A stretch of 64,000 bases of DNA from positions 5,162,401-5,226,400 of the forward strand of contig OY755175.1 of assembly GCA_963576735.1 (NCBI GenBank), written 5' to 3'. The first letter of the stretch is position 1. Every line of letters begins with the position of its first letter. Source of the stretch: Bedellia somnulentella. Lineage: Eukaryota > Arthropoda > Insecta > Lepidoptera > Bedelliidae. Below the pieces are notes generated by a model. It saw only the letters and a program-made list of their open reading frames with translations, did no database searches and had not been told where the DNA came from. Made by a program: the position numbers and the translations under genes. Positions 26,323-37,500 of the stretch are shown one piece after another.

Positions 26323-26976
26323 CTAAAGGTCATAGCGGTTTGAAAATTGGCAGTTGTATGTGATTTCGATGACAATACAATAATATGGTGCTGTCGAGCT
26401 GATCTGATGATGGAGCCGGAAGATATGAACTGGAACTTCATGATGGATGATCGTATCATAGCCGTGTTTGGACTTGTTAAAAAGGTCTTGTAATGAACGT
26501 TGACCATGATTAGGTTTCAAGGGCTGATGATGAAGCCGGAAGATAGGCACTAGCATTCCATGATGAACTATCGTATCATAGCCGTGTATGGACTTGTTAG
26601 AAAGGTTTTGCAATGAACCTTGACTACGATTAAGTTTCATGGTCTGAATACAATAATATGGTACTGTCGAGCTCATCTGATGATGGAGCCGGAAGATATT
26701 AACTGGAACTTAATGATGGATGATCGTATTATAGCCGTATTTGGACTTGTTAGAAAGGTCTTGTAATGAACTTTGACCACGAAATGAACTTTGACCACGA
26801 TTAGGTTTCAAGGTCTGAATACAATAATATGGTACTATCGAACTGATCTGATGATGGAGCCGGAAGATTTGAACTGGAACTTCATTATGAATATTAGCAT
26901 ACGATGTATCGTTACCAACCCATAACGTATCCCACTGCTGGGCACGGGTCTCTTCCGTGAGGAAGGTATTAGCCAT
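26323..26976 (-). pseudogene. Repeat-encoding ORF remnant (minisatellite with 3n periods)
   Basis: A minus-strand frame of 218 codons is open except for one stop just below 26710. It consists of four degenerate units around 'HGYDTIIHHEVPVHIFRLHH' followed by a variable Pro/Tyr segment. Distances between corresponding points are 120, 153 and 171 bp, and an 18-bp internal duplication is present (26767-26800), all multiples of three. I do not recognise the protein. It may be a fragment of a repetitive coding gene or of a mobile element's ORF; a chance minisatellite is also possible. Confidence 0.4.
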
Positions 26977-27259
26977 ACTTCACCACGGGTGCCAGCCGGG
27001 TTGGTGGAGGTTTGTAAGGCTAGTGGTCACCTTACCGTTAGATGTTATCAAGCCGCCCGTTTGGGTCTCTGACAAAGCTTGACGACTGCTACCTTACGAT
27101 AACAACCGGCACCAACGGCTTTACGTGCCTTGCGAAGCACGGTAGCGCCCGAGATAAATACCACTAGGCGGTTACCCATCCGTGGACGGACCGCAGCTCG
27201 CGTTGCTTAACTTGTAAATACGATCACATCAGTCCAACTGAGCTACAGGCGCTACTACG
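26910..27259 (-). mobile_element. tRNA-derived SINE with 11-bp target duplication
   Basis: In reverse: A box TGTAGCTCAGTTGGACTGA near the 5' end, B-box-like GGTCCGTCC, and the Lepidoptera-typical 3' motif cccagcagtgggatacgtta. Flanked by atacgatgtat at 26899-26909 and 27260-27270. Confidence 0.8.
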
Positions 27260-27270
27260 ATACGATGTAT

Positions 27271-27750
27271 ATTGACGTGTAAATGGGGTAGTAGCTTGTT
27301 AAAGAGCCCACCCAAACCAAGGTGAGAAACGTGCCGAGGGCTGAATGGCATGAGGGTGGTTAAAAATGTCATGTCGCTAGCGTCACCTCAGGGAACCGGG
27401 TGAAACCCTGTTGTAAGTAGCCTTGCTCCTCTACTCGGACCTCTGGGGGGGTTGACCGTTTAATTGTCTTATACTCATGGGAATACTATGGTAAAAACTA
27501 AACAAAAAGAAACAACAACACAAAGAAAACGGAGACTACAAAAAGAAAAGGAAAAACGCGACCAATAAAAACGAAAACTCAGTGAAAACGAAAATTCTCC
27601 ACAAAAACAAATGTTAGATTGTTATATTATAAGCTGACAGGTATGACACCATGCAATACAGACGCACTGGCGGAGATGGAGAGGATGCGGGCTCATTCGT
27701 CTATTTGAAATAAATGTTTAAAATATGCCATTAGCAAAGACTAAAAAGCA
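27271..27750. other. Unclassified repeat-like stretch
   Basis: GC-richer block to ~27480 (contains 'gaaccgggtgaaaccctg'), then an A-rich stretch of ~150 bp. It has the look of a LINE 5' UTR but no ORF follows. Confidence 0.3.
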
Positions 27751-27764
27751 AAAAATTAATTAAT

Positions 27765-28276
27765 AGTTTAAAAAACACTAAAAAACACGCTTTTATAAGT
27801 ACACTTAAAAGTCAAAAATAAATTACGGGTCGTTCAAGTGGTCTCTATTTCTGGGCTGAATTGTAAACTATGTGCTTTTAATTATAATATTTGATTGTAA
27901 AAGCGTGGGGCGCTGGAGCAGGAAAAACTTTCTTGTAAACAAATACACGAACAAGAACTCTACATTTTGCCACTGTTGACTAGTACTTTGAACAGACTGT
28001 TTAATATAGAGCCTCCAACTAGTGGTGCTGCAACTCTAGTTAGAGTGCCGATCTCTGTACCCTGCTTCCCGAAACATCGCTTAACTTGATTTCTTAGCAA
28101 GGTAAACAAACAATCTTTCCTTTTCCAGCGCCCCACGCTTTTACAATCAAATATTATAATTAAAAGCACATAGTTTACACTTCAGTCCAGAAATAGAGAC
28201 AACTTGAACGACCCGTAATTTATTTTTGACTTTTAAGTGTACTTATAAAAGCGTGTTTTTTAGTGTTTTTTAAACT
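27765..28276. mobile_element. Polinton/Maverick-like mini-element
   Basis: 153-bp terminal inverted repeats (27765-27917 and 28124-28276) with three mismatches, termini 5'-AGT...ACT-3', and 6-bp direct repeats ATTAAT at 27759-27764 and 28277-28282. AG...CT ends and a 6-bp target duplication are hallmarks of Polintons. Only ~206 bp lie between the repeats, so this is a deletion derivative. Confidence 0.65.
27960..28169 (-). pseudogene. Small basic/hydrophobic ORF inside the mini-element
   Basis: 69-codon frame whose N-terminus lies in the right TIR. The C-terminal ~45 residues combine basic residues with a Gly/Ala/Leu-rich hydrophobic run ('TRVAAPLVGGSI'). In general character this resembles the small core or minor-capsid proteins of Polintons and adintoviruses, but I cannot confirm homology. 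Probably a truncated remnant. Confidence 0.3.
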
Positions 28277-28454
28277 ATTAATTTACCTACATTTTTTTTT
28301 TCATATATTTTGTTTGGTATATAAAGATACATTTTCAGATTTCTTAAGTTTCTACTTGTATTTCAAAAACCACTTATTTGGTCTTATTCAGTTAAAATTA
28401 TTTGTTAATACTCAACGTTTTTTTTTTCAAATTACAAGTTCGACAGTAAGAGAG

Positions 28455-28600
28455 AGGGAGTCGGAAGTAAAAAGAATAAAAGAGCATTAATCAAAAGATT
28501 TATGAAGCTTGTAAGGTTTCCTACGGTTGTGCCTGGCAGCGTTGGATATTTTTTGCCTACCCCAATAGAAACTATTGGCGTGAGTATCTTTATGTACGTA
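28455..28600 (+). mobile_element. RTE-like LINE 3' end, degenerate
   Basis: Equivalents of the last ~35 codons and 'ctaccccaatagaaactattggcgtgagtat' region; many substitutions. Confidence 0.55.
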
Positions 28601-28864
28601 CTACAATATTATTTTACCCTTTCAGAATCTTCGTCCCATTATAAAATCAGATTATATGTATTGTCGGTGAGCTCGAGCCTTCGAAAAGGGATGGCCTTCG
28701 TCATGGTTAAGCTAGGCTTGGTCTAGAGCGGGTTGGTAAACTATTGACTACTACCGTGATAATAGCCGGGACCGTCGCATATTCTGCTCTCCAAAGCACT
28801 GAATCATCCTAGTTCTCCTGAAATAAGCTCATCCAAATCTACAACACCCTACATTTCTCACAAA

Positions 28865-28955
28865 TTGTTTAGTTAATTAACTCCACCTAAATTGTACCCG
28901 AAAACTCCGGATTGTGAGTGGTACGATCTTCCGCTAGGCCACGGAGTCAGTTCCT
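28865..28955 (-). mobile_element. Possible tRNA-like SINE head
   Basis: In reverse: ctccgtggcctagcggaaga resembles an A box and 'ggagttttcggg' a weak B box. Fragment only; could be chance. Confidence 0.3.
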
Positions 28956-29283
28956 TCGTAAGTATGCTGTTTTATATTCCGAAAATATCGGTTAGTCTAC
29001 TCTCCTTGCAACCCCTATTACATATCAAATGACTGAATCTGCATTTAGTTTGTCTGCGGCACGAAGCCAGCTTGGTGAACTATGGCCAAATGACCCTATG
29101 CAGGTTATTTTTATGTGGAGTTTTTGTTATACTTTACATTTTGCTATACTTCTAAAACTTAATATGACGTTTCCGCGGATAGTAGCTGTTGAACGTTGAT
29201 AGACAAATTCTGGACAACTTCATCATGGTAGGTTATATATAGCGGTACCCCACCTGAATTAGTGTTACTTACTTACTCGCTCC

Positions 29284-29553
29284 GTGTAGTGTCGGCTGCT
29301 CCGTGTAGTGTCGATTTAGAATAGCACTACCCCGTTTCTACCGATGGGTGTACGTAAGAGGCGACTAACGGTATTGGGGCTTTCAAGGGATTTTTGGGTG
29401 ATGCGGTTGGAGACCCATCACCAACAACCTTTACTTTAACATCTTTTCCCCACTCAACTTTCTAAAAGTGGCTGAGGAATTTCTAATTCCTTAGCTCTGG
29501 CTACCTCTTCTAGAGATTTGAGCCGTGAGTATATGTATGTATGTATGTTACTT
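29284..29553 (+). mobile_element. RSE with doubled 5' end
   Basis: Two copies of ccgtgtagtgtcg at the start, full body, and (ATGT)n tail. Close to consensus. Confidence 0.8.
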
Positions 29554-29555
29554 AC

Positions 29556-29622
29556 TTACTTATACTCACGCCCATTATTCTCATTGGGGTAGGCAGAAAC
29601 TATCGACCGCCACTTAGTGAAT
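29556..29622 (-). mobile_element. RTE-like LINE 3' terminus
   Basis: ~65-bp reverse fragment (actcacgcccattattctca to 'tatcgaccgccactt') fused tail-to-tail to the RSE before it. Confidence 0.6.
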
Positions 29623-29847
29623 TTACTTGAATTAGTGTTAATGTGATCAAAAATTAAAAGGTTCAATAACACTATCCCATTATTACTTTACGAAATATAA
29701 TGAGTGCAATCAGATAATTCCGAGATCATAATCATTTCCTCCTTATTTACATAGCAACTTATGTTTTCAAACTCCTCTAAGGAGATAAAAGCCGCTGCAC
29801 CCTTGCGACAGTGGAGAGGAGACAAAGCGCATGCGTTATCACGCGCA

Positions 29848-30019
29848 TATAAAACTGGCAGTCAAAGGCGCGCGCGCACATTCGCCTTCTTTCCTCGCTG
29901 CTATTCGCCCGCCCTCTATAATTTCCGCTGGCGCGTTTCCACCGCGAGTGTAGTGCATTTTCACCGCGAACTGGCAAAACAGAGCGTAGCTATACTAGTT
30001 GGTGCATTCGGTGTTTTCT
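29848..30019 (+). promoter_or_regulatory. Candidate TATA promoter and non-coding exon of the CRAL-TRIO gene
   Basis: TATAAAA at 29848-29854 in a GC-rich island (cgcgcgcgc at 29870-29877), a plausible start near 29878-29885, and a good splice donor tct|GTGAGT at 30020. The coding exon at 34314 is itself preceded by an acceptor (ctttccag, AG at 34303-34304), so an upstream 5' UTR exon is required. This is the best candidate seen in the 4.3 kb between. Inference only. Confidence 0.4.
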
Positions 30020-30049
30020 GTGAGTGCCTATTTGGGTTATTGTAATTGT

Positions 30050-30900
30050 TTATTTGAAGCCGATTGGTGTAACTTATGCGTTGCGATATGGACCGGTGTT
30101 TTTTTTATAATATGCACTTTATTATTTATTTATTTACTGAGGGCAACAAATAAATGTGAAACAAAAATAAAATAGTTTATTTTATACTTTATGATGTACA
30201 TAATAAGTTTATTTTTATGTAGCATTTGTTCTGACCGGGGTGTTTAGAACTTACTATTTATAAAAAACAATTTTTTTAAGGAATTATATACTAATATATA
30301 GAGAAGTCATTCAAAATATTAACTAAATCTACTTGCAGTAAAGAAATATAAATTTTGCTGATAGTAGTATTGACCTAGTAATTAAAATGATGCAACACAT
30401 GTGTTGTTAAAGTGCATAACTACATAATAGTGGCAATGATCTGCGAAGGAAGTCATAGTCTGGTTCTAGAGTCGATCGAACTGCATCGAACAATATTTAT
30501 ATATACAGACATTAGAGACTGATCGTGTGAATATTGACGGAAAGTAATGAAAATATTTATACTATATGTTTCCATAATATTGTCATTGATGCTTTTACAA
30601 GCACTCGCAGTCGTTAAGAATCTCATTTGCTTTGAAGCAACAGTCGTTGAATATTATAATTAGTTAATTATATATTTATATTTATTTACATGATTATCTT
30701 ACTTACTTATTTATTTTTCACTCTCAATCCCCCATTAGCCGAAATGAAAATTTTGGACATATTAACTTCTCATCGTAGTCGGCTTTTAATAGCGTGAAAA
30801 AAGTGTCGTATGAGGCGACTAAGGGTTAAGGGTTAAGTTAAGGTATTAAATCATTTGATAATCCTCATCTCTTAACTTCTAATATATTTAAAAGAAGTAC
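30050..30900. other. AT-rich intergenic/5' intron DNA
   Basis: No gene or classified repeat. Confidence 0.4.
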
Positions 30901-30904
30901 TCTT

Positions 30905-31225
30905 TTTTGATTATTTTTCTCCAGTCATGTGTCTGGTTAATTTAACAAGGTTGTTAATGGTGAGGGGAAACATACATACATACATACATATACTCACGGC
31001 TATGAATCCCTTGAAGGGGTAACCAGAGCTAGGGAATCAGAAATTCCTCAGCCACTTTTGGAAGTTGCGTGGGGAAAAGATGGTGAAATAAAGGTTTTTG
31101 GTGATGGGTCTCCAACCGCATCGCCCAAAAATCCCTTAAGAAAGGGAAACATTGTGGGAAATGTGACAATGACCCTAAGCCAGCCATAACGTGAACGCAC
31201 AGTTGTCACATGTGATGTTCAAAAG
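30905..31225 (+). mobile_element. SINE-A remnant split by an RSE
   Basis: Left part 'tcatgtgtctggttaattta...ggtgaggggaaacat', right part from 'agggaaacattgtgggaa' to 'tgatgttcaaaagtacgaat'. The inner RSE (30969-31144) is flanked by gggaaacat duplicates. Confidence 0.65.
30969..31144 (-). mobile_element. RSE, 5' truncated, nested in SINE-A
   Basis: Starts with (TACA)n and ends at 'cgcccaaaaatcccttaag', missing the 5' ~75 bp. Target duplication gggaaacat. Confidence 0.8.
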
Positions 31226-31970
31226 TACGAATGTCACAAAAACGAAATCGAAAAAACAAATAGTTAATTCATTTCGAGTCACAAAACATTATTTTATAAA
31301 AATCATCTATTTAAAGATCTAAGAATAAATACATTGTATCGATATTATATCATATGTTCTTTTTTTCATTTAAATAATTAAATAGTATATTACAAGAGTG
31401 ATCAAGCGTAGAGCTGTAACAGTTAACAAAATATTGACATACACAAAGCAATTGTAATCTTACGTACCGGCTCACACCAAACGAAATAACAAAGCACATC
31501 AATTCATACGTATTACAACAACTTTGTGATAAAATAGAATTATTTAAAACAAGTATCTATACATAGAATGCATCTTACATAACGATCTGCCGTCTTGACT
31601 GTTAAACGGATCAATAATGAGCTACTCAATAAAACTACCATTCATCATTCGGGACACCCTGTAGCTGATTGCGCATGTTACCCAATTCGATAGAAGTGTG
31701 AATTAAGCAATGTATAGACATGTCGCGGCTATGTAGGCTAACGTGTCAATATAACTAAAGATTTTAATTTACATTGACATAGTAAGGACTATGTTAATGA
31801 GCTAAAATATCTCTTTATTAATATTCTAAAGTTATGTGTAGATGTAACAAAATTATGTCACATATAACATAGTTGTAGACAATCTAGTTCCATACCTTGT
31901 GTTGCCTGTTTTATGATTGTCTAAGATTGTTATCTGTTTTAAATACCTAAGAAACAAATAAATAAGTAGT
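31226..31970. other. AT-rich DNA
   Basis: No gene or repeat recognised. Confidence 0.4.
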
Positions 31971-31978
31971 AATAGTAT

Positions 31979-32235
31979 TTTGCCGTGTAGTGTCGGCTTA
32001 GAATAGCACTACCCCATTTCTCCCGGTGGGTGTACGTAAGAGGCGACTAACGGTATTGGGGCTTTAATGGAATTTTTTGGGCGATGCGGTTGGAGACCCA
32101 TCACCAACAACCTTTATTCCACCATCTTTTCCCCACTCAACTTTCCAAAAGTCGCTGAGGAATTTCTAATTCCTTAGCTCTGGCTACCCCTTCTAGGGAT
32201 TTATAGCCGTGAGTTTATGTTATGTTATGTATGTT
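31979..32235 (+). mobile_element. RSE with 8-bp target duplication
   Basis: Full-length consensus-like copy; AATAGTAT at 31971-31978 and 32236-32243. Confidence 0.85.
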
Positions 32236-32621
32236 AATAGTATAGGAAAATCGTTTAGAATCTTACTTTTGGGTAATCCAAAATTCAGATATTAGCAACT
32301 TCTAAGTATGTTCCGCCGGGAAACTCTGTACTGTCTCTTAAAAGCAACAATACTTATACTAATAAAACACTTAGGGTTTGTGTAATGGGAATGTGATATA
32401 AATAAATCATTCATGTATAATATATGATCGCTATCCCATGAAGTATTGATATACTAGCCTTGTCTTCAAAAAATACCGGTTTGGCTCTCCTTACATTTTC
32501 TCATCTCTTTACCAAGTCCTAGGTCTTGTTTAATTAATATACGTAATTCATAGAATTGTTACTTTTACCTTGGGAATTAAGTCACTTCATGACTAGGTAA
32601 GCAAATTGCATTGACAATGTT

Positions 32622-32670
32622 ACCATACATACATACATATACTCACGGCCATAAACCCCTAGAAGGGGTA
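32622..32670 (-). mobile_element. RSE 3' terminal fragment
   Basis: Only tacatacatatactcacggc...ctagaaggggta is present. Confidence 0.6.
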
Positions 32671-33127
32671 TGTTACCGAATCTCGATTTTGAGATTAGAG
32701 ATCTTTCGAAGCGGTTTCCCAAGCCAAATATTTTATAACAGCAATTTCTAGAACATTGCATTTTTACATTTATTAAACATCGATAATATTTTAATATGAA
32801 TAATTATAGATTAACTTTTGATTGGCTCAGACACAGTTTTATATAAACAGTACAACAGGGTATGGATCTAATGTATTTTACAAACGGACTTAGATTTTTA
32901 AAATCAAGTTAGTTGTACATTTTATGTCGATTGAACCAGTATTTAAATTTAGTGTATGTGAATAATTATGTAATTTAGTATTTACTACCTGTTACAAGAT
33001 ATCTGTTGTATAATGAATAAATACGACTGGATTTTACTGCTTAGGTCTTGAGTGTTCAAGATGTTTACAAACAATATATATATCATTTATATCAGTGTTT
33101 AGTTTATGTATTATCAGTGTTTAGTTT

Positions 33128-33252
33128 ATGTAACGTGGGTACCTTCTCTGGATACTAGATGGCGCTGCCATGTGAGTTCAGAAGTATTGGTACCTCTGCC
33201 AACCCCTTCGGGGAAAAACGGCGTGAACGTTTATGTTATGTTATGTTATGTT
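33128..33252 (+). mobile_element. SINE-A 3' half
   Basis: From 'aacgtgggtaccttctctgg' to 'ggcgtgaacgtttatgttat'; same subtype as 20975-21308. Confidence 0.7.
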
Positions 33253-33259
33253 TAGTTTA

Positions 33260-34300
33260 TGTCCTTGGTGACCTTAGAAATCGTAACGTCCGCTAATGTC
33301 TGGTGTCGGTTTAGAATGGAACTATTCTGTCTCTTTTCGAAGAACTCGTATGAGGCCACTTTATCATCTTGGACCTCGATCATTGAAATAAAGAAACTTG
33401 ATTCGCCATATAACTCTCTTTACAAAAAAGCCTGTTTATTTTTTTTAAAGTAGAGCTTGTCAATTAGAAATCAAAATAAAGCATAATCACATAAAAATCC
33501 AAAGTCGCCTTTAGAGATACCCGCATTTAGGAGTGGGTATGTGGTATTTTAAGACAATCCTAAACTTTTAGAGAAATTGATGTGTAAAGTATATTGTATA
33601 AGAACATGGTTTCTAATCATCTCGGGAACATTGACACTAAGATAAAAAAAATACCTGTACGTTACCTTAGCTGGGCATAAATCAATACTACAAATAATAT
33701 TTTTTAAGATAAAAACAAGGATACTCACATTTGTATCAATAACTTTAGAAGCACGTTTTAAGTAAAAATAAGTTATTATTAATCAGTCGACTTCATTTAT
33801 TTGCATAGTTTGGCGGCTATTCGTGGATGTAATGTATTACCACTTAACACTAAGATTTACATCAATTTCTTAAGCATGTAGCCTTAAACGTGTGATGTAT
33901 AACTTGAGTATCGAAATAAAATTTATTTTTAAATCTACGGACAACGTAGAGTAATGGCGTACACGCGCTTTGCTTACTAATAAGTTTCAATTGAATTGAA
34001 ACATAGTACAAATTAAATTAAATACTTGATGGTTTATAGTAAGATATATTTTACTGGAGTCTTTAAACAGTATGTTTTATCCATAAATAAAGATATCATT
34101 AACATGAGTCGGGCATTGTAACATTAATATAATAACACGTAACTTGCTGATCTAGACCATTTGTCACTTTGTACGAATGCGAGAAACCTCTCTTTTCTTT
34201 CGCATTCATAAATCTTCTCCTACACGTAATTGTAGTTCTTCTCACTTTATATTTTCGTTTTTGTTTCCAAAACTTTAGAAATATAACTATCTCTTTCTTT
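33260..34300. other. Intron or upstream DNA
   Basis: Contains a degenerate RSE 5' remnant near 33298-33375; otherwise nothing recognised. Confidence 0.35.
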
Positions 34301-34313
34301 CCAGCTATAAAAA

Positions 34314-34541
34314 ATGAGTTCGAGCGAGTTTCGTCTGGAGCGCAGCATAGACCTGCTTCCCGAGACGAAGGAGATAGCAGAGAGGGAGTTGAGAGAGACC
34401 CCAGACCGCGTGAAGGAGGCCCTGGAGCGACTCAGGGAGTTGCTGAAAGAGAACAAGGAATTGTACTTCGGTGATGATGATGAGCTTCTCACGATCTTCT
34501 TGCGGCCGTGCAAGTGGTATCCTGAAAGTGCTCTGGCCTTG
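34314..34541 (+). CDS. CRAL-TRIO gene coding exon 1
   Basis: Acceptor ctttccag ends at 34304, ATG 10 nt later, donor ccttg|gtaagt; 76 codons, phase 0. Chosen start MSSSEFRLERS is the first Met in the exon. The reading frame continues into an RSE in the intron as far as 34649, so the last ~35 codons of the long open frame are not host protein. Confidence 0.9.
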
Positions 34542-37500
34542 GTAAGTTATTTTAATGATTTTTCTGTGATATTTGGGATAGACCTTTATTTTGCCATCTT
34601 TTCCCCACTCAACTTTCCAAAAGTGGCTGAGGAATTTCTAGTTCCTTAGCTCTGGCTACCCCTTCTAGGGATGTTTGGAGATTCCCTTATTGGTACTCAC
34701 GTTATAGGTAGGCGTCTCTCTCACAGTCTCAGGGGTGATAGTCCGATCTATGAACTATACAGGTTATTTAACAAAAGTTTACTTCTTTAAATATTGGATT
34801 TTGTTTATTGTTTTTTTTTGAGGCGGATGATGTTTTGGAATTAATTAGTTAGAATAATCTTTAAATATTATAAATACTTTACTTATATAGTAGATAAACT
34901 AAAATGATTATATTCACGATACCACAGAAAAGTTTATGAAAGAGCATGCTATTCCTCCTTTTTTTTCAACCGTATTTTTACTGAAATAACGGATACTGCA
35001 TACTTGATCTTTTTTATTAAAATCATTAGTGATACATGGCAAATATAAGTATATGCTTCAATGGTACAATGTGAAAAATTTACGTAATTCTAAGGAATGC
35101 GTTTTTCTATCTTTATAACAAATAGTAAAAAATAACATCATTATCAAAGTGCAGCAAATAGTAACTAAAAGACTTTGTACCATTAATACTGATATTTTAT
35201 AAATTAAGACTATCCAAAGAAATAGCCAATTTACGGAAACTTAAAGATACGATAGAATTACGAGTGCGTGAATGCCACTTAATCTTTTAAATTATTCTGC
35301 TCCGAGTTCAAATCCTTAGTAGGGTCTACAGCGATCTGTCATTTATTATGTCATATGTGTAATTCATTTATCAAGGTGTTAGCGGTGTGATCAATCATTG
35401 GAGGAAACCCACAAGGTGAATTGTGCTTAGGCGGGTGACAGTGAATTTGTGAAAAAACTGCGATAGACTTGTCAAGTTAACACTCTATCACGTGGCACTG
35501 GCCAAGAAAACGTAGATACTCTGAACATCGGTTCACATTAATGTTATCTCATATTAAGATGAAAACCACCTCTATCACTGCATTTGGGGTAAACATCATA
35601 GTTTTACTTTGTAACATACCTACATAAACTTACGGCTATAAATCCCAAAAAAGAGTAGCCAGAGCTTCAGATCTGGAAACTCCTCAGCCACATTTGGAAG
35701 TTGAAAGGGGACAAGATGGTATTAACTTTGTAGTATAGTTTGATAACATTAGTGTGAGTTTTAGAATATACGTATATGGCTAACCGTTGTATAATAAACT
35801 ACTATCAGTCGATACATACATACATACATACATATTCTCACGCCGTTAGTTCCCATTGGGGTAGGCAGAGACTATCGATCGCCACTTTGTACGATCCTGG
35901 CAAACCTCTCTGGCTTCGTTTACATCCATCAATCTTTTCATACATTCTCTTTTATTCTTCATACTGCGGACACCTGCCTTTTTGAGCACATTTTCTATTT
36001 GATCCAAATGTGTCCTCCGAGGTCGTCCTCTACTAACATTACCTTCCACATTGGCTCTATATATCTCTTTCACCAATTTACTGTCATCCATCCTCTCTAT
36101 GTGCCCAAACCATCTCAATTCCTTTTTCTATCTTTCTTACAATATCATCTTTTACACCACACCTTTCACGAATCACATCATTCCTCACACGATCACATAA
36201 CCTTACATTACACACTTTTCTGAGGGATCTCATTTCTACTGCATTCACTCTACTTTCATGCTTCTTCTGCCACACCCAACATTCACTGCCATACATAAGC
36301 GTAGGAACGAGGACAGCATCATGCACAGCCATTCGGGCCTTTTCAGACACCGACTGACTAGACATTAGACTATCCAGTGCTCCATTTACCGCATTACCCT
36401 TTTTCACTCTTCTCTCGATATCTTCATCACACTTTCCATCCCTAGTAAACAAACTTCCCAAATATACAAACTCTTTCACTTGTTCCACTTTCTTACCATT
36501 AATCTCAATCACGCATTCGGTCATATTCACCTCTCTCTCAAAAACCATAGTTTTTGTTTTATCCCCATTCACCCTCATTCCCTTTTTTTCAAAAGACGCA
36601 CATGCAATATTCATCATCTCTTGCAACTCTTCCACCGATGATGCAAGTAGCACTTGATCGTCGGCAAATAAGAGGCATTTGATGATGAATCCACCCATTC
36701 TCAATCCATAATCACTTTCACGCAACTCTGTTAAACAGTCATCCATGAACAAATTGAAGAGCCACGGGGAAGCTACACAACCCTGTCGGACACCCCGAGA
36801 GATCCCGAACCAGTCAGTATTTTCCCCGTTTACTCTCACACATGCACTGGAATCCTCATAGAGTGATACCAGTGCACGTATAAGTCGACTCCCCAAACCG
36901 AACTTGGATAACACCTCCCATAAACACTTTCTTACCACCCTATCATACGCCTTCTCTAAATCAATGAAGGAGCAATACACCTTTCGGTTCTTAGCTAAGA
37001 ACTTTTCGGTGATGCTCCTTAAAGAGAAGATTTGGTCCATACATCCCATTCCCTTTCTAAATCCTGCTTGCACATCCCAAATTTTATCATCCGTTTCATT
37101 CATCACTCTTTCAATCAAAACCTTTGCATACACTTTACCGACAATGCTGAGTAGGCTAATTCCACGGTAGTTTCTAGCCTCCTGGTGTGACCCCTTTCCT
37201 TTATATAAAGGCACAATTACCGCTTTGCACCAGTCTTGTGGCACTTTGCCACTCGACCATCATTTTTGGAAAAGGAAGTACAACCAGGAAACCACCACCC
37301 CTTTACCAGCCCTCAGCATTTCAGTGTTTATCCTGTCATACCCTGCCGCTTTCCCTAGTTTCATACTTTTCATTGCTTTCATTATTTCTTCCATACTGAT
37401 CTCACTGTCACTAAAGTCACCCATAACGTCGTTCCAATCAACATTACTGCTGATTGGCGAAGAAATGGATGAATCCTCTTTTTCAAAGAGTCCCTCAAAA

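Noticed and set aside
34169..34474. 101-codon frame overlapping CRAL-TRIO exon 1
   Set aside because: Out of frame with the conserved protein; low-complexity shadow.
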